Shown here piece by piece: positions 8,465-19,011 of a DNA stretch of 64,000 nucleotides. Position 1 is the stretch's first letter; each line of letters starts with the position of its first letter. This stretch comes from Mesorhizobium huakuii (lineage in GTDB: Bacteria > Pseudomonadota > Alphaproteobacteria > Rhizobiales > Rhizobiaceae). Where the stretch lies: the NCBI RefSeq assembly GCF_030160235.1, contig NZ_BSNY01000034.1:62001-126000 (forward strand). The letters run 5' to 3'. The notes beneath the pieces were generated by a model, which searched no databases, was not told where the DNA came from, and was given only the letters and a program-made list of their open reading frames with translations. Position numbers and translations under genes: made by a program.

Positions 8465-11047
8465 TCAGAGTGTCCGGGTCACCATCTCGACGCGGAAGCA
8501 CTCGATGATGTCGCCGACGCGCATGTCCTCGTAGTTCTGGAAGGCCATGCCGCACTCCTGGCCGCCGGGGACTTCCGAAACCTCGTCCTTGAAGCGCTTG
8601 AGAGTCTTCAGCGTGCCTTCGTGGATGACGACGTTGTCGCGGATCAGGCGCACGCCCGCGCCGCGCTCGACCTTGCCTTCAGTGACACGGCAGCCGGCGA
8701 TCTTGCCGACCTTGGTGATGTCGAATATCTCGAGGATCTCGGCATTGCCGATGAAGGTCTCGCGACGCTCCGGCGACAGCAGGCCCGACAAAGCCGCCTT
8801 CACATCATCCACGAGGTTGTAGATGATCGAGTAGTAGCGGATTTCGATGCCCGCGGCCGCGGCCGCGGCACGTGCCTGCACGTTGGCACGGACGTTGAAG
8901 CCGATGATTGCCGCACCGGACGTTTCCGCCAGCGAGACGTCGCTTTCGGTGATGGCGCCGGCGCCGGCATGGACGATGCGCGCACGCACCTCGTCGGTGC
9001 CGAGCTTGTCCAACGCGGCGTTGATCGCCTCGATCGAACCCTGCACGTCGCCCTTGATGACCAGCGGGAATTCCTTCAACCCGCTCGTCTGCAACTGCGA
9101 CATCATCTGTTCGAGCGAGCCGCGCTGGCCGGCATGCTTGGCCACCGCCTTCTCGCGCGCCAGACGCTGACGATATTCGGTGATCTCGCGGGCGCGGGCC
9201 TCGTTGTTGACCACGGCGAAGCGGTCGCCAGCCTGCGGGGTTCCCTGAAGGCCGAGCACCTCGACCGGCATCGCCGGAGGCGCTTCCTTGATCTGCTCGC
9301 CGCGATCGTTGACCAGAGCGCGAACGCGGCCCCATTCGTTGCCGGCGACGAGGATGTCGCCCGGCATCAGCGTGCCGGTCTGCACCAGCACGGTGGCGAC
9401 GGGGCCACGGCCCTTGTCGAGCTGCGCTTCGATGACGACACCTTCGGCGGTGCGGTCCGGATTGGCCTTCAGGTCGAGGATTTCGGCCTGCAGCAGGATC
9501 GCCTCGAGCAGCTTGTCGAGATTGATGCCCTTGGTCGCCGACACTTCGACGTCGAGGACTTCACCGCCCATCGATTCGACGAAGACCTCATGGCGCAGCA
9601 GTTCGGAACGCACCTTCTGCGGATCGGCGTCGTGCTTGTCGATCTTGTTGATGGCCACGATGATGGGAACGCCGGCCGCCTTGGCATGGCTGATCGATTC
9701 GATCGTCTGCGGCATGACGCTGTCGTCGGCCGCCACCACCAGGATAGCGATGTCGGTGGCCTGGGCGCCGCGAGCACGCATCGCCGTGAAGGCGGCGTGG
9801 CCGGGCGTGTCGATGAAGGTGATCTTCTGACCGTTCTTCTCGACCTGATAGGCGCCGATATGCTGGGTGATGCCGCCGGCCTCGCCGGAGACGACATTGG
9901 CATTGCGGATGGCGTCGAGCAGCGAGGTCTTGCCGTGGTCGACGTGGCCCATGATGGTCACGACCGGCGGACGCGGCACAAGGTCCTCGGCGTTGTCGGC
10001 GATGTTGAACAGGCCTTCCTCGATGTCGGACTCGGCAACGCGGCGGACCGTGTGGCCGAATTCGGTGGCGACCAGCTCGGCCGTGTCGGCGTCGATGACG
10101 TCGCCCGGCTTCAGGATCTGACCCTGCTTCATGAAGAACTTGACCACATCGACCGCACGTTCGGACATGCGCTGCGCCAGTTCCTGGATGGTGATGGTCT
10201 CGGGCAGGATCACTTCGCGCATGACTTTCTCGCGCGGCTCATTATGCATCGCGCGCTTGAACTTCTCCTGGCGGCGACGCATCGACGACAGCGAACGGGC
10301 CCGCGCATCCTCGTCGGAAAGCGCGGAATTCAGCGTCAGCTTGCCGCGGCGACGATCTTCCTCGCCCTTGGTCGGCTTGGCCGGACGCGCCACTTCGGGC
10401 GTGACCAGGCGGCGCACAGGCGCGCCGGCGCCAGCCCGCTTCGGCTTGACCTCTTCTTCTTCGTCCGCCGTTGCCAGTTCCGCGGCCAGGGGCGCGCGGC
10501 GGCGTGCTTCTTCCTCGGCGCGCCGGCGCGATTCGGCCTCGGCCTGCAATCGCGCCTCTTCCTCGGCCTGGCGGCGCGCGGATTCCTCGCGCTCACGCTT
10601 GCGGCGCTCTTCGTCCTCGGCCCGGCGCTTGGCTTCCTCGGCGGCGCGCTGGCGGTCTTCGACCTCGCGGACCTTGGACCCTTCCAGCGCCCTGCGGCGG
10701 GCTTCCATTTCGCTGCGCGACAGTTCGTTCAGCACCATGCCGCTGCGCTCGACCGGAGCCGGCGGGGGAGGCGGAGGCGCAGCCTTCGGCGCTTCCTGCA
10801 CGACAGGGGCCGCGGCGACCGGCGGCTTCGGCGTGAAGACGGGCACAGGGGCGGCCGCAACCGGCTCCGGCTTGTCGCCGGGCAGGGAGAATTTGCGCTT
10901 CTTGGTCTCGACCACGACCGACTTGGTACGGCCATGCGAGAAGTTCTGGCGCACGGTGCCCTGTTCCATGCCGGGGCGCTTCAGCGTCAAGGTCTTCTTC
11001 GGTGTAACACTCAACGTCTTGTCGTCGCCCGATTTCGTATCGCTCAT
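8465..11047 (-). CDS. infB: Translation initiation factor IF-2
   Basis: IF-2 is the GTPase that brings initiator tRNA to the 30S subunit. The G domain begins with GHVDHGKT at residues 367-374, followed by DTPGHAAF and NKID. Domains II-IV (EF-Tu-like, IF2 and C-terminal fMet-tRNA binding) complete the 860 residues. The N-terminal third holds a long Glu/Arg/Ala-rich helical stretch (about 100-190), probably a coiled coil, as in other alphaproteobacterial IF-2 proteins. Its ATG overlaps the stop codon of the upstream RNA-binding protein by 4 bases. Confidence 0.98.
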   Translation of the reverse strand: MSDTKSGDDKTLSVTPKKTLTLKRPGMEQGTVRQNFSHGRTKSVVVETKKRKFSLPGDKPEPVAAAPVPVFTPKPPVAAAPVVQEAPKAAPPPPPPAPVERSGMVLNELSRSEMEARRRALEGSKVREVEDRQRAAEEAKRRAEDEERRKREREESARRQAEEEARLQAEAESRRRAEEEARRRAPLAAELATADEEEEVKPKRAGAGAPVRRLVTPEVARPAKPTKGEEDRRRGKLTLNSALSDEDARARSLSSMRRRQEKFKRAMHNEPREKVMREVILPETITIQELAQRMSERAVDVVKFFMKQGQILKPGDVIDADTAELVATEFGHTVRRVAESDIEEGLFNIADNAEDLVPRPPVVTIMGHVDHGKTSLLDAIRNANVVSGEAGGITQHIGAYQVEKNGQKITFIDTPGHAAFTAMRARGAQATDIAILVVAADDSVMPQTIESISHAKAAGVPIIVAINKIDKHDADPQKVRSELLRHEVFVESMGGEVLDVEVSATKGINLDKLLEAILLQAEILDLKANPDRTAEGVVIEAQLDKGRGPVATVLVQTGTLMPGDILVAGNEWGRVRALVNDRGEQIKEAPPAMPVEVLGLQGTPQAGDRFAVVNNEARAREITEYRQRLAREKAVAKHAGQRGSLEQMMSQLQTSGLKEFPLVIKGDVQGSIEAINAALDKLGTDEVRARIVHAGAGAITESDVSLAETSGAAIIGFNVRANVQARAAAAAAGIEIRYYSIIYNLVDDVKAALSGLLSPERRETFIGNAEILEIFDITKVGKIAGCRVTEGKVERGAGVRLIRDNVVIHEGTLKTLKRFKDEVSEVPGGQECGMAFQNYEDMRVGDIIECFRVEMVTRTL

Positions 11048-11694
11048 TCCATATCCTCTGCGGCCTCATCTTCGTCAGCAACGGCCGCAAGCATTGCCAG
11101 ATCGTCCGGGGTACCGCCCCGATACCGGTCGAGCGCAACCATGCGCTTCTGGACCGCCTTACCCGCGTCTCCCGCGAGGACGGCAGCATGTATCACATTT
11201 GTACCCCCCAATGCCAAGCTCAACTCGGCCTCGGAGAAAAGTTTGTAGGCAAGGATGGAAGGGCCGCCAATATGGACGGTCGCCCGCCGCGCCTGACTGA
11301 TCTTGCGTACGCCATCGTCCGATGCTTCGGTCGCGTGGAGCACGAAAAGCGCCAGCCCGCCGCGCACGGCACTCTCAACCTTGGTTGCGCCAAGAGAAAT
11401 TGCGCCTGCCTTGCGGGCGAGACCCAGCATGCCCAGAGCGGATCTGGAAAGCAGCCCATCGACCATGCCGCCAAGATCCGGCGGCACGACCACCTGTGCC
11501 TTGAAGGCGCGGGCAAAAAGGTTCTTGGCCGCCGCCTTGTCGATATGTAGGCGGTCGGCGCTCACCCAGCAACCGCGGCCGGGCAGATTTCTCTTGAGAT
11601 CGGGAACGACGGCCGAATCCGGGCCGACGACGAACCGGATCAGTTCATCCGGTTCGGCCTGCTTGCGGGTAACGATGCAGGTGCGATCGTTCAT
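11044..11694 (-). CDS. RNA-binding protein, YlxR (DUF448) plus L7Ae-like domains
   Basis: The N-terminal about 85 residues form a YlxR/DUF448 domain ([19 protein letters not shown], then GRGCWVSA). A ribosomal L7Ae-like domain follows (about 88-185: [18 protein letters not shown]). The fusion is typical of alphaproteobacteria. YlxR proteins have been linked to RNase P modulation in other bacteria, so a role in RNA processing or ribosome assembly is likely but unproven here. I prefer the ATG at 11694; a TTG at 11703 in frame is the alternative. The gene sits between nusA and infB, its conserved place, and its stop overlaps the infB start. Confidence 0.88.
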   Translation of the reverse strand: MNDRTCIVTRKQAEPDELIRFVVGPDSAVVPDLKRNLPGRGCWVSADRLHIDKAAAKNLFARAFKAQVVVPPDLGGMVDGLLSRSALGMLGLARKAGAISLGATKVESAVRGGLALFVLHATEASDDGVRKISQARRATVHIGGPSILAYKLFSEAELSLALGGTNVIHAAVLAGDAGKAVQKRMVALDRYRGGTPDDLAMLAAVADEDEAAEDME

Positions 11695-11732
11695 CTCGTC
11701 CAAGGGCGGGTTGTGTGCGATGCGGTTTCACC

Positions 11733-13328
11733 TCACGCACCAACGGCTTCGTCAGCCGATGCTTCTTCGGCCGCAAGCTCATCCTCGGAAATCCAGCCGG
11801 CCTTGAGACGGGCATTGAGCACCATCTGTTCGGCATCGGCGCGCGAAACACCGTGATTGGCCAGCACGCCCGGATAGACCTTGGTCTCGCCGTCCTTGCG
11901 TTCCTTCCAGCCGGTCAGGTCATCGGCGGCATAGCCGGCGAAATCCTCGATCGTCTTCACACCATCCTCGCCGAGCGTCACCATCATGGCGGTGGTGATG
12001 CCGGGAATTTCGCGCAACTCGTCCTTGACGCCCAGCGCCTTGCGCTTGTCGTCATGCTCGGCCTCGATCTTTTCGAGGTACTCGCGGGCACGGGTCTGGA
12101 TTTCGGACGCGGTGTCGTCGTCAAAGCCGTCGATCGAGGCGATTTCGCCGGCGTCGACATAGGCGACTTCCTCGACGCTGGTGAAGCCTTCGGAGGCCAA
12201 CACCTGGCCGACCATCTCGTCGACATCGAGGGCTTCCATGAACAGCGCCGAGCGCTCAACGAATTCCTTCTGGCGTCGCTCGGATTCCTCGGCCTCGGTA
12301 AGGATGTCGATGTCCCAGCCGGTGAGCTGCGAGGCGAGACGCACGTTCTGGCCGCGGCGGCCGATGGCCAGCGACAGCTGATCGTCGGGAACCACCACTT
12401 CGATGCGCTCGGCGTCCTCGTCGAGCACGACCTTGGCGACTTCCGCCGGCTGCAGCGCATTGACGATGAAGGAGGCGGCCGAGGGCGACCACGGAATGAT
12501 GTCGATCTTCTCGCCCTGCAATTCGCCGACGACGGCCTGGACGCGGCTGCCGCGCATACCGACGCAGGCGCCGACCGGATCGATCGAACTATCACGCGAG
12601 ATGACGGCGATCTTGGCGCGCGAGCCCGGGTCGCGGGCGACCGACTTGATCTCGATGATGCCGTCATAGATTTCCGGCACTTCCATGGTGAAGAGCTTGG
12701 CCATGAACTGCGGATGCGTACGCGACAGGAAGATCTGCGGGCCGCGCTGCTCGCGGCGCACGTCGTAGACATAGGCGCGGACGCGGTCGCCATATTTGTA
12801 GTTTTCGCGCGGAATCAGCTCATCGCGGCGGATGATGGCCTCGCCACGGCCGAGATCGACGATGACGTTGCCATATTCGACACGCTTGACGGTGCCGTTG
12901 ACGATCTCGCCGATGCGGTCCTTGTATTCGTCATACTGACGGTCGCGCTCGGCCTCGCGCACCTTCTGCACGATGACCTGCTTGGCCGACTGGGCGGCAA
13001 TGCGGCCGAAATCCATCGGCGGCAGCTGTTCGGCGATGAAGTCGCCGAGCTGGGCGTCGGGATTGCGCTCGCGGGCCGAGGAAATGGCGATCTGGGTGGC
13101 ATAATCGTCGACCTTCTCGACCACTTCCATCAGCCGCTGCAGCTTCATCTCGCCGGTGTTCGGGTTGATGTCGGCGCGGATGTTGGTCTCCTGGCCGTAA
13201 CGCGAGCGCGCCGCCTTCTGGATCGCATCGGCCATGGCGGCGATGACGATCGACTTGTCGATCGACTTTTCACGCGCGACCGCGTCGGCAATCTGCAGCA
13301 GTTCAAGTCTATTGGCGCTTACAACCAT
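11733..13328 (-). CDS. nusA: Transcription termination/antitermination factor NusA
   Basis: The 531-residue protein has the NusA layout: N-terminal RNA polymerase-binding domain (1-125), S1 domain (about 135-200, [20 protein letters not shown]), KH1 (about 210-275, with [20 protein letters not shown]) and KH2 (about 280-345, [19 protein letters not shown]). Two acidic helix-hairpin-helix-like C-terminal repeats follow (about 365-510), as in enterobacterial and many alphaproteobacterial NusA proteins. It binds RNA polymerase and nascent RNA and sets pausing, termination and rRNA antitermination. It lies 49 bp after rimP. Confidence 0.98.
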   Translation of the reverse strand: MVVSANRLELLQIADAVAREKSIDKSIVIAAMADAIQKAARSRYGQETNIRADINPNTGEMKLQRLMEVVEKVDDYATQIAISSARERNPDAQLGDFIAEQLPPMDFGRIAAQSAKQVIVQKVREAERDRQYDEYKDRIGEIVNGTVKRVEYGNVIVDLGRGEAIIRRDELIPRENYKYGDRVRAYVYDVRREQRGPQIFLSRTHPQFMAKLFTMEVPEIYDGIIEIKSVARDPGSRAKIAVISRDSSIDPVGACVGMRGSRVQAVVGELQGEKIDIIPWSPSAASFIVNALQPAEVAKVVLDEDAERIEVVVPDDQLSLAIGRRGQNVRLASQLTGWDIDILTEAEESERRQKEFVERSALFMEALDVDEMVGQVLASEGFTSVEEVAYVDAGEIASIDGFDDDTASEIQTRAREYLEKIEAEHDDKRKALGVKDELREIPGITTAMMVTLGEDGVKTIEDFAGYAADDLTGWKERKDGETKVYPGVLANHGVSRADAEQMVLNARLKAGWISEDELAAEEASADEAVGA

Positions 13329-13377
13329 GTTTTTTCTCCCGAGCCTGTTTGCCGGACCCTTGGGGCCGGCAGCTCAA

Positions 13378-14025
13378 TCAACTTTCCTGTTCGTGTTCTT
13401 CCGTGGCGGCCGCTTCCGCACCCTCGGGCGCGTCGTCATCCGGTTCGCCGCGGCGTTTCTTGGCTTCCTTGCGCGCCCTGTTGTCCTTCGACAACGCATC
13501 GCGGATGAGGTCGTCGGTCAGGATCAGCCGGGTCTCGGCAATGGCGTCGTAAGGCACGCGCACTGTCGGTTCCTCGCCATAGGCCGCCTTGTCGCGCTCG
13601 ATCAGCACGTCGTTTTCACCGGCCTCGGCGATCTTGCCCTTGAAGCGCTTGCGATCCGCGACGATGACCGATGTTTCCATCTTCACCAGATGACCGGTCC
13701 AGGTCACGAAATCCGATTTGCGCACCAACGGCCGGTCGATGCCAGGCGAAGAGACTTCGAGATGATAGGCCTTTTCGATCGGATCATCGACATCGAGCGC
13801 CGGTGACACCGCGCGGCTGACCTCTTCGCAATCCTCGACGGTCATGGTGCCGTCCTCGCGTTCGGCCATGATCTGCAGCGTCAGCCCGTTCTGGCCGGAC
13901 AGATGTACCCGCACGAGGCGAAAGCCGATGCCGCGCAGCACCGGCTGGACGATCAGCGCAATGCGCGCATCGATGCCGCTTTCGCGGATGATGCGGTCGT
14001 CACCTTCGCTTGCCGTTGCAGTCAT
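13378..14025 (-). CDS. rimP: Ribosome maturation factor RimP
   Basis: RimP binds free 30S subunits and supports their late maturation. The sequence shows the family core ([55 protein letters not shown]) followed by the SH3-like C-terminal domain. A poorly conserved Glu/Ala-rich tail follows. The ATG at 14025 is preferred over the adjacent in-frame TTG at 14028 because the AGG ribosome site is 6 nt upstream of it. It is the first gene of the rimP-nusA-infB operon. Confidence 0.95.
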   Translation of the reverse strand: MTATASEGDDRIIRESGIDARIALIVQPVLRGIGFRLVRVHLSGQNGLTLQIMAEREDGTMTVEDCEEVSRAVSPALDVDDPIEKAYHLEVSSPGIDRPLVRKSDFVTWTGHLVKMETSVIVADRKRFKGKIAEAGENDVLIERDKAAYGEEPTVRVPYDAIAETRLILTDDLIRDALSKDNRARKEAKKRRGEPDDDAPEGAEAAATEEHEQES

Positions 14026-14061
14026 CAAGTACCTGTCGTTTCGAACCTATCGGCAGGTAAT

Positions 14062-14093
14062 AAAAAAGAGCGGGACCGGGTGGACCCACTCTT
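14062..14093 (-). terminator. Intrinsic terminator/attenuator in the rimP leader
   Basis: Read on the minus strand, AAGAGTGGG pairs with CCCGCTCTT (one U-G wobble) around a 13-nt loop, and the stem runs straight into a T6 tract. The hairpin sits only about 37 bp upstream of the rimP start codon. It must therefore end an upstream transcript or act as an attenuator in front of the rimP-nusA-infB operon. Confidence 0.7.
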
Positions 14094-14311
14094 CGTCATA
14101 CCGACCAAGAATTTGAGGCTGATATAAACGAACATGGCCGGTCTTTCAAGCCCGCCGTGCCGGTTCGGCAAAAGGCCAGACAGCATCAGCATTGCTCCAG
14201 GCGCATGGCCACCATGCGCCAATCCCTCTGTGAGAGCCGGCGGGGCGCTCTTATCTGTTAGCCACGACACGAACAAAAGCGGCGCGCGGTGGCGCGCGAA
14301 AGGACAAGATC

Positions 14312-14476
14312 ATGAGCAACCGCAGCCTATTTTCCGCCCTGGGCGTTCTCTTCACGACGTTCGGCAGTGCCGTTGCCGCATCGCGCTCGGTGGAAGCCGG
14401 CCGCAAGCCGCGCGCCGACGATTTGCGTCGGCTCGGCATGGATCCGGCCATCTTCAACAGAATCGGCCGTTTCTGA
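14312..14476 (+). CDS. Small conserved-type protein of unknown function (54 aa)
   Basis: A 54-codon frame on the plus strand begins MSNRSLFSALGVLFTTFGSA and ends MDPAIFNRIGRF. It has a strong ribosome site (AAAGGACA, 7 nt before the ATG) and clear high-GC codon bias in its frame. The first 25 residues could be a membrane segment or weak signal, followed by a basic stretch rich in Arg and Asp. The C-terminus (DDLRRLGMDPAIF) resembles short proteins I recall from rhizobial genomes, but I cannot name a family. It lies alone on the plus strand between the rimP leader and trmB, both on the other strand. Confidence 0.7.
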   Translation: MSNRSLFSALGVLFTTFGSAVAASRSVEAGRKPRADDLRRLGMDPAIFNRIGRF

Positions 14477-14497
14477 AAATCTGGCGACGGCGCGCGC

Positions 14498-15199
14498 CTA
14501 TTTCCTGACAAAGGTCAAATAGGCGGGCCGCCGGCCCTCGCGAATGGCCTTCGCCTCGTAACGCGTGCCAGGCCAGCCCTCATAGGGGCGATGCCAGTCG
14601 GCAGCTTCGGTTGCCTGCCATGCGAAGGCGCCATGCGCCCGGCAATTCAGCAAGGTCCAGTTCACATAGGTGTCGATATCGGACGCGAAGCGGAATTTTG
14701 AGCCCGGTTTCAGGACGCGGGCGAAACGCTCGAGATTGAGCGGACTGACGAAACGCCGCTTCCAGTGCTTCTTCTTCGGCCATGGATCCGGATAGAGAAG
14801 ATCGATGCCGTCGAGCGAGGCCGGCGGCAGCCAGTCGAGCAGCCGGGTGGCGTCGTCGTCATGGACCCGCAAATTGGCAAGCGGCCTTGCCCGCACCGCC
14901 ATCATCATCTTGGCCATGCCGTTGACGAAGGGCTCGACGCCGATGAAGCCTGTTGTCGGCGCCTCGATGGCGCGGTGCAGAAGATGTTCGCCGCCGCCAA
15001 AGCCGATCTCGAGCCGGACGGCCGAAACATCAATTTCAAACAGAGCGCGCAAATCCGACGGCGCATCAGCCGTCAGATCGAGCCGATAGGCATCGAGCCC
15101 GCTTTCGAGGGCGGCCGCCTGCTGCGGACGGACGGGCTTGCCGCGCCGGCGACCGAAAAAGCCTTCGGTCGCGCGGCTTGGCCTGTCTTGCGGGCTCAT
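14498..15199 (-). CDS. trmB: tRNA (guanine-N7-)-methyltransferase
   Basis: TrmB makes m7G46 in the variable loop of tRNA using SAM. Motifs are clear: SAM-binding [22 protein letters not shown], and the signature [17 protein letters not shown], followed by the C-terminal GTRYEAKA motif. The 233-residue length is normal. The gene lies 26 bp after metK on the same strand, so the enzyme that makes SAM and one that uses it are probably co-transcribed. Confidence 0.96.
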   Translation of the reverse strand: MSPQDRPSRATEGFFGRRRGKPVRPQQAAALESGLDAYRLDLTADAPSDLRALFEIDVSAVRLEIGFGGGEHLLHRAIEAPTTGFIGVEPFVNGMAKMMMAVRARPLANLRVHDDDATRLLDWLPPASLDGIDLLYPDPWPKKKHWKRRFVSPLNLERFARVLKPGSKFRFASDIDTYVNWTLLNCRAHGAFAWQATEAADWHRPYEGWPGTRYEAKAIREGRRPAYLTFVRK

Positions 15200-15225
15200 C
15201 TGGCAGCGCAGGGTCTGTCGTGGCC

Positions 15226-16491
15226 TCAGGCCGCGACAGCATCCTTGAGCGCCTTGGCGAGATCGGTCTTTTCCCAGGAGAAAGACCCGTCACGGCCGGC
15301 CTTTCGGCCGAAATGGCCGTAAGACGACGTCTTGGCGTAGATCGGCTTGTTGAGGTCGAGATGACGGCGGATGCCCGACGGCGACAGGTCCATCACCGTG
15401 CGCAGCGCGTCCTCGAGCTTGGCCTCGTCGACCTTGCCGGTACCGTGCAGGTCGACATAGACCGACAGAGGCTGGGCGACGCCGATGGCGTAGGAGAGCT
15501 GGATGGTGCAGCGGTCGGCGAGCTTGGCGGCCACGACATTCTTGGCCAGATAGCGCGCCGCATAGGCGGCCGAACGGTCGACCTTGGTGGTGTCCTTGCC
15601 CGAGAACGCGCCGCCGCCATGCGGTGCCGCGCCGCCATAGGTGTCGACGATGATCTTGCGGCCGGTAAGGCCGGCGTCACCGTCCGGGCCGCCGATGACG
15701 AACTTGCCGGTCGGGTTGATGTACCACATGCAATCGTCGGCGATCTTGAGATCACCAAGCGCCTCGCGGATGTAGGGTTCGACGACCTTGCGGACCTTCT
15801 TGGAGTCCCAGGTCGCGTCGAGATGCTGGGTCGACAGCACGATCTGCGTCGCCTCGGCGGCCTTGCCGTCGATGTAGCGGACGGTGACCTGGCTCTTGGC
15901 GTCCGGGCCGAGCTTGCCGGCCTCGCCGTTGTTTTGATGGCGGGCGGCGGCCAGAAGTTCGAGAATCTTGTGGCTGTAGTAGATCGGCGCCGGCATCAGG
16001 TCCGGCGTCTCGCGGCAGGCATAACCGAACATGATGCCCTGGTCGCCCGCGCCTTCCTCGCCCTGGCGATCGGCGGCGTTGTCGACGCCCTGGCCGATGT
16101 CGGGCGACTGGCCATGCAGGAGAACCTCGATCTTCGCTGTCTTCCAGTGGAAGCCGGCCTGCTCGTAGCCGATCTCGCGGATCGCCTTGCGGGCGACGGA
16201 TTTGAATTTTGCCGGGTTCACGACCGGGTGGCCCGCGGCGTCCTTGAGGATGTTGCCGGCCTTGTCTTTCTTCAGCAGCGTCTCGGGGACGCGCACTTCG
16301 CCGGCGATGACGACGCGGTTGGTGGTCGCGAGCGTCTCGCAGGCGACCCGGACTTTCCATGGGTCCATGCCGGTCTTCTTGGCCTCACGGTAGACCAGAT
16401 CGACAATTTCGTCGGAGATGCGGTCACAGACTTTGTCGGGATGGCCCTCGGCAACGGATTCCGAGGTGAAGAAGTAGTTCTGCCGCGTCAC
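15226..16491 (-). CDS. metK: S-adenosylmethionine synthetase
   Basis: MetK joins methionine and ATP to give SAM, PPi and Pi. Family motifs include [20 protein letters not shown] near the N-terminus (ATP and Mg2+ binding), [32 protein letters not shown] and [19 protein letters not shown] (P-loop-like glycine motif). At 421 residues it is slightly longer than the E. coli enzyme. The ATG at 16491 lies just after a GAGGGGAC ribosome site. Its leader holds two hairpins (listed separately), and the gene upstream is the regulator praR. Confidence 0.98.
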   Translation of the reverse strand: MTRQNYFFTSESVAEGHPDKVCDRISDEIVDLVYREAKKTGMDPWKVRVACETLATTNRVVIAGEVRVPETLLKKDKAGNILKDAAGHPVVNPAKFKSVARKAIREIGYEQAGFHWKTAKIEVLLHGQSPDIGQGVDNAADRQGEEGAGDQGIMFGYACRETPDLMPAPIYYSHKILELLAAARHQNNGEAGKLGPDAKSQVTVRYIDGKAAEATQIVLSTQHLDATWDSKKVRKVVEPYIREALGDLKIADDCMWYINPTGKFVIGGPDGDAGLTGRKIIVDTYGGAAPHGGGAFSGKDTTKVDRSAAYAARYLAKNVVAAKLADRCTIQLSYAIGVAQPLSVYVDLHGTGKVDEAKLEDALRTVMDLSPSGIRRHLDLNKPIYAKTSSYGHFGRKAGRDGSFSWEKTDLAKALKDAVAA

Positions 16492-16505
16492 GGGTGTCCC
16501 CTCTT

Positions 16506-16530
16506 GAAAAACGATCGGCAGGCTGCCGAT
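16506..16530 (-). promoter_or_regulatory. Terminator-like hairpin just upstream of the metK ribosome site
   Basis: On the minus strand ATCGGCA pairs perfectly with TGCCGAT around a 3-nt loop and is followed by CGTTTTTC. It ends about 15 nt before the metK start codon and abuts the GAGGGGAC ribosome site. This could be an attenuator or could mask the ribosome site. The stem is short, so its activity is uncertain. Confidence 0.4.
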
Positions 16531-16620
16531 TTTGGCGCGCCACGTGTTAGCGGGGCAAAGCGCCGCTCGTCAAGCGTTGCCGCCATTCTGGCACGACTGT
16601 CGATGTCGATATCTTGTACC

Positions 16621-16642
16621 ACCGGCGGCGAATGCCGCCGGT
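16621..16642 (-). terminator. Strong hairpin between praR and metK
   Basis: A perfect 9-bp GC-rich stem (ACCGGCGGC with GCCGCCGGT) has a 4-nt loop and starts 18 bp past the praR stop codon. No U tract follows, so it may protect the praR mRNA end or cause weak termination rather than being a classical terminator. Confidence 0.4.
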
Positions 16643-16659
16643 TCGAGGCGCATCGAGGG

Positions 16660-17079
16660 TCAGTCGAGGTCGTCCGCGGCGAGCGACTTCACCAGGTCGA
16701 TGATCCTGCGGCGCACCTTGACGTCGGCGATCTTGACGAAGGCCCGGTTGAGCTGAAGGCCTTCGGGACTGCCGCAGAATTCGACGGCGAAAGCCATTGA
16801 CGCATCCTCCGAAAAGCCGCGGCCGGCCACCGCTTCCTGGCCCGGCGCATCCTCGAAGAAGAAGGCAACGGGCACGCCGAGTATCGAGGCTATCGCCTGC
16901 AGCCGGCTGGCGCCGACGCGGTTGGTGCCCTTTTCATATTTCTGGATCTGTTGAAATGTGATGCCGAGGTTCTCACCCAGCTTTTCCTGGCTCATTCCGA
17001 GCATGTTGCGGCGAAGCCGGATGCGGCTTCCAACGTGAATGTCGATGGGATTGGGTTTCTTCTTGTTTTCTTCTGTCAT
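16660..17079 (-). CDS. praR: XRE-family HTH regulator, PraR/PhrR type
   Basis: The 139-residue protein has a Cro/CI-type helix-turn-helix (about residues 13-70: VGSRIRLRRNMLGMSQEKLG, GITFQQIQKYEKGTNR). A short C-terminal domain is shared by rhizobial PraR and PhrR. In Rhizobium leguminosarum PraR represses quorum-sensing and biofilm genes; in Sinorhizobium medicae PhrR responds to low pH. Position between lnt and metK agrees with the rhizobial gene order I know. I start at the ATG at 17079 (MTEENKKKPNPIDIHVG), which has a GAGGACAAA ribosome site; the frame remains open upstream. The regulatory targets in this organism are unknown. Confidence 0.88.
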   Translation of the reverse strand: MTEENKKKPNPIDIHVGSRIRLRRNMLGMSQEKLGENLGITFQQIQKYEKGTNRVGASRLQAIASILGVPVAFFFEDAPGQEAVAGRGFSEDASMAFAVEFCGSPEGLQLNRAFVKIADVKVRRRIIDLVKSLAADDLD

Positions 17080-17217
17080 TTTGTCCTCGCCGAATTTTTT
17101 CGGCTTTGTGATTTTTTTCCTGCCCAAAAAAAGCCGGAGGCGACTGCCCCAACAGATAATCCACCGACTTCGAGAAATTTTCAGGCGATACAGTATGAGT
17201 TTCTAATGTGTCGACTG

Positions 17218-18810
17218 TCAATTCACCCGTAGCCTTTGCCTTACGTTCAACAGTGCCCCCACCAGCGCAAACAGCAACATGATCAGCATTCCGTTAATGC
17301 GCCGCTGGGCCGAGGAAACGACCGCTTGTCCAGAAATCGGCACCTTCACGTCGATGGCTCCGCGAGCATCGATCGCCAACGCATCGACGATGCGTCCGTG
17401 TGGGTCGACGACGGCCGAGATGCCGTTGTTGGCAGCACGCAGCAAGGGCAATCCGTTCTCCACCGCGCGAACCTGGGCCTGTCTGAAATGCTGATACGGT
17501 CCCGGTGTGTCCCCGAACCAGGCATCATTGGTAACGTTCACAATAAGCTGCGCTGACGTTGCGTCAACTGCCACGAGATCGGGAAAGATCACCTCGTAAC
17601 AGATAAAAGGCAGCGCTCGGATGCCGCCCGGCAGTGTGATGGCGTGGCGCTCGTTGCCGGCGGCGAACGTCACCGGCCCGGCGACAAGCTGCGCGATGCC
17701 GAAACGGTTGAGCAGGTCGGCAAAAGGCAGGTACTCGCCGAACGGCACCAGATGGACCTTGTCGACGGCGTCGGCAATCTCGCCCTTGTCATTAATCGCC
17801 ACCACGGAATTGTAATAGCGGCTGTCGGTGCCGGCCGCCGAGCCGCCTTCCTCGCGAACGACGCCGGCGATCAGCATCTGGCCATCGGCCAGCATGTCGC
17901 CCAGCGCCGTCAGCGCGTCCGGGCGCTCTGTGAAGAGGAACGGCACCGAGGTTTCCGGCCAGAGGATGAGTTGTGGCTTTCCGTGACCGGCGTCCGGCGC
18001 CTTGGCGGACAGGCCGAGCAAGGTGGCGAAGATGCGGTCGCGCACCGAGGCATCCCATTTTTCGCTAAGGTCGACGGCCGGTTGGACAATGCGGACATCC
18101 AGGCTGTGCTCCGCCGGTTTTTCAGGAGCCGCAAGCCTGACATAGCCGAAACCGACATGGGCTGAAGCAAGCAGGACGAACAGTGCGGCACCAAGGCGCA
18201 GATGCCGGCGCGCGGCCAGCAGCGCCGGCAACGCGAAAAGAAACACGGCAAGCGCGTTCATGCCGATCATGCCGGTCACCGACACGCTCTGCATCAGGAG
18301 AGGCACCGGCATTGCCGCGTAACCTATGGCATTCCAGGGAAAACCGGTGAACAGGAAGCCGCGCAGCCACTCGGTCAGCCCGAAGCCGAAGGCAAGCGCG
18401 GCGATGCGGCCGATATCGCTGCTCCACAGAAGCCGGGCGACCATGGTTGCGAAGCCATAGAAAAAGGCGAGCGCGAAGGGAATGCCGACCACGGCGAAGG
18501 GAAGCGCCCAGGCAAAGTCGTCGGCCTCGACCAGCAACGCCGAGCCGATCCACCAGAGACCGGCAAGGAAATAACCGAAACCGAACCACCAGCCGACGGC
18601 GAAGGCCGGCCGCAAGCGTCTGAACAGGCTGCCTGAAGCTTCGCCGGTCGCGCCGTCGAGCAGCCAGACCAGCAGCGGAAACGAGATGAAGCAGGCGGCG
18701 AAGAAATCGTAAGGTGCCTGACCAAGCACCGCCAGTGCTCCGGCCAGAAAGGCCACGAGCGCACGCCGCCAACCCCAAAGCAGAATTATCCGGCCGGCCA
18801 GGCGCTCCAT
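17218..18810 (-). CDS. lnt: Apolipoprotein N-acyltransferase
   Basis: Lnt adds the third acyl chain to the N-terminal cysteine of lipoproteins in the inner membrane. The N-terminal about 220 residues hold several membrane helices; a nitrilase-like periplasmic domain and a last C-terminal helix follow. The catalytic triad is intact: Glu286 (WPETS), Lys351 ([13 protein letters not shown]) and Cys404 (FICYEV), with spacing like the E. coli enzyme. I start at the ATG at 18810 ([14 protein letters not shown]). It is separated from corC, its usual neighbour, by a VOC-fold gene and a repeat element. Confidence 0.97.
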   Translation of the reverse strand: MERLAGRIILLWGWRRALVAFLAGALAVLGQAPYDFFAACFISFPLLVWLLDGATGEASGSLFRRLRPAFAVGWWFGFGYFLAGLWWIGSALLVEADDFAWALPFAVVGIPFALAFFYGFATMVARLLWSSDIGRIAALAFGFGLTEWLRGFLFTGFPWNAIGYAAMPVPLLMQSVSVTGMIGMNALAVFLFALPALLAARRHLRLGAALFVLLASAHVGFGYVRLAAPEKPAEHSLDVRIVQPAVDLSEKWDASVRDRIFATLLGLSAKAPDAGHGKPQLILWPETSVPFLFTERPDALTALGDMLADGQMLIAGVVREEGGSAAGTDSRYYNSVVAINDKGEIADAVDKVHLVPFGEYLPFADLLNRFGIAQLVAGPVTFAAGNERHAITLPGGIRALPFICYEVIFPDLVAVDATSAQLIVNVTNDAWFGDTPGPYQHFRQAQVRAVENGLPLLRAANNGISAVVDPHGRIVDALAIDARGAIDVKVPISGQAVVSSAQRRINGMLIMLLFALVGALLNVRQRLRVN

Positions 18811-18902
18811 GCATACTTCCGAGTCGCGCGAATCAGGACGCAAGATTTATCAGGCCGCGGCCCGCGCTCCAAACGCCGGCCTGTCGGCCGCAATGATCCG
18901 AT

Positions 18903-19011
18903 CGCGCTCTAAAAGCGCGTCGCGTTGAAACGGACCCATGGGACGCGCTTTGGGTCTTTGGTTTATGCGTGTCGTTCTCGCAAAACCGAGGTCGCTTTTG
19001 GGCGACATGCG
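18903..19011. repeat. Compound palindromic intergenic repeat (rhizobial type), copy A
   Basis: Two stem-loops lie in tandem. The first (18912-18951) has perfect 10-bp arms, AAAGCGCGTC and GACGCGCTTT. The second (about 18964-19011) has imperfect arms around ACGCATGTCG and an inner CCCAAAA-type segment. The second half is clearly related to the elements at 22200-22248 and 49999-50048. It fills most of the lnt to VOC gap and touches the stop codon of the VOC gene. I know this element type from Mesorhizobium genomes, but no family name is asserted. Confidence 0.75.

Noticed and set aside
8393-11248. A 951-codon open frame on the plus strand opposite infB
   Set aside because: It mirrors the infB reading frame, shows no motif and no separate promoter or ribosome site of note. 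It is a codon-bias shadow.
16492-16659. A SAM riboswitch in front of metK
   Set aside because: I looked for the conserved cores of the SAM-I, SAM-II and SAM/SAH classes and found none I could defend; only generic hairpins are present.
16973-17221. A minus-strand frame overlapping the praR start ([25 protein letters not shown]...)
   Set aside because: The early part looks protein-like, but it overlaps the well-placed praR start in another frame, turns into basic low-complexity sequence, and has no clear ribosome site. A leader peptide cannot be excluded.
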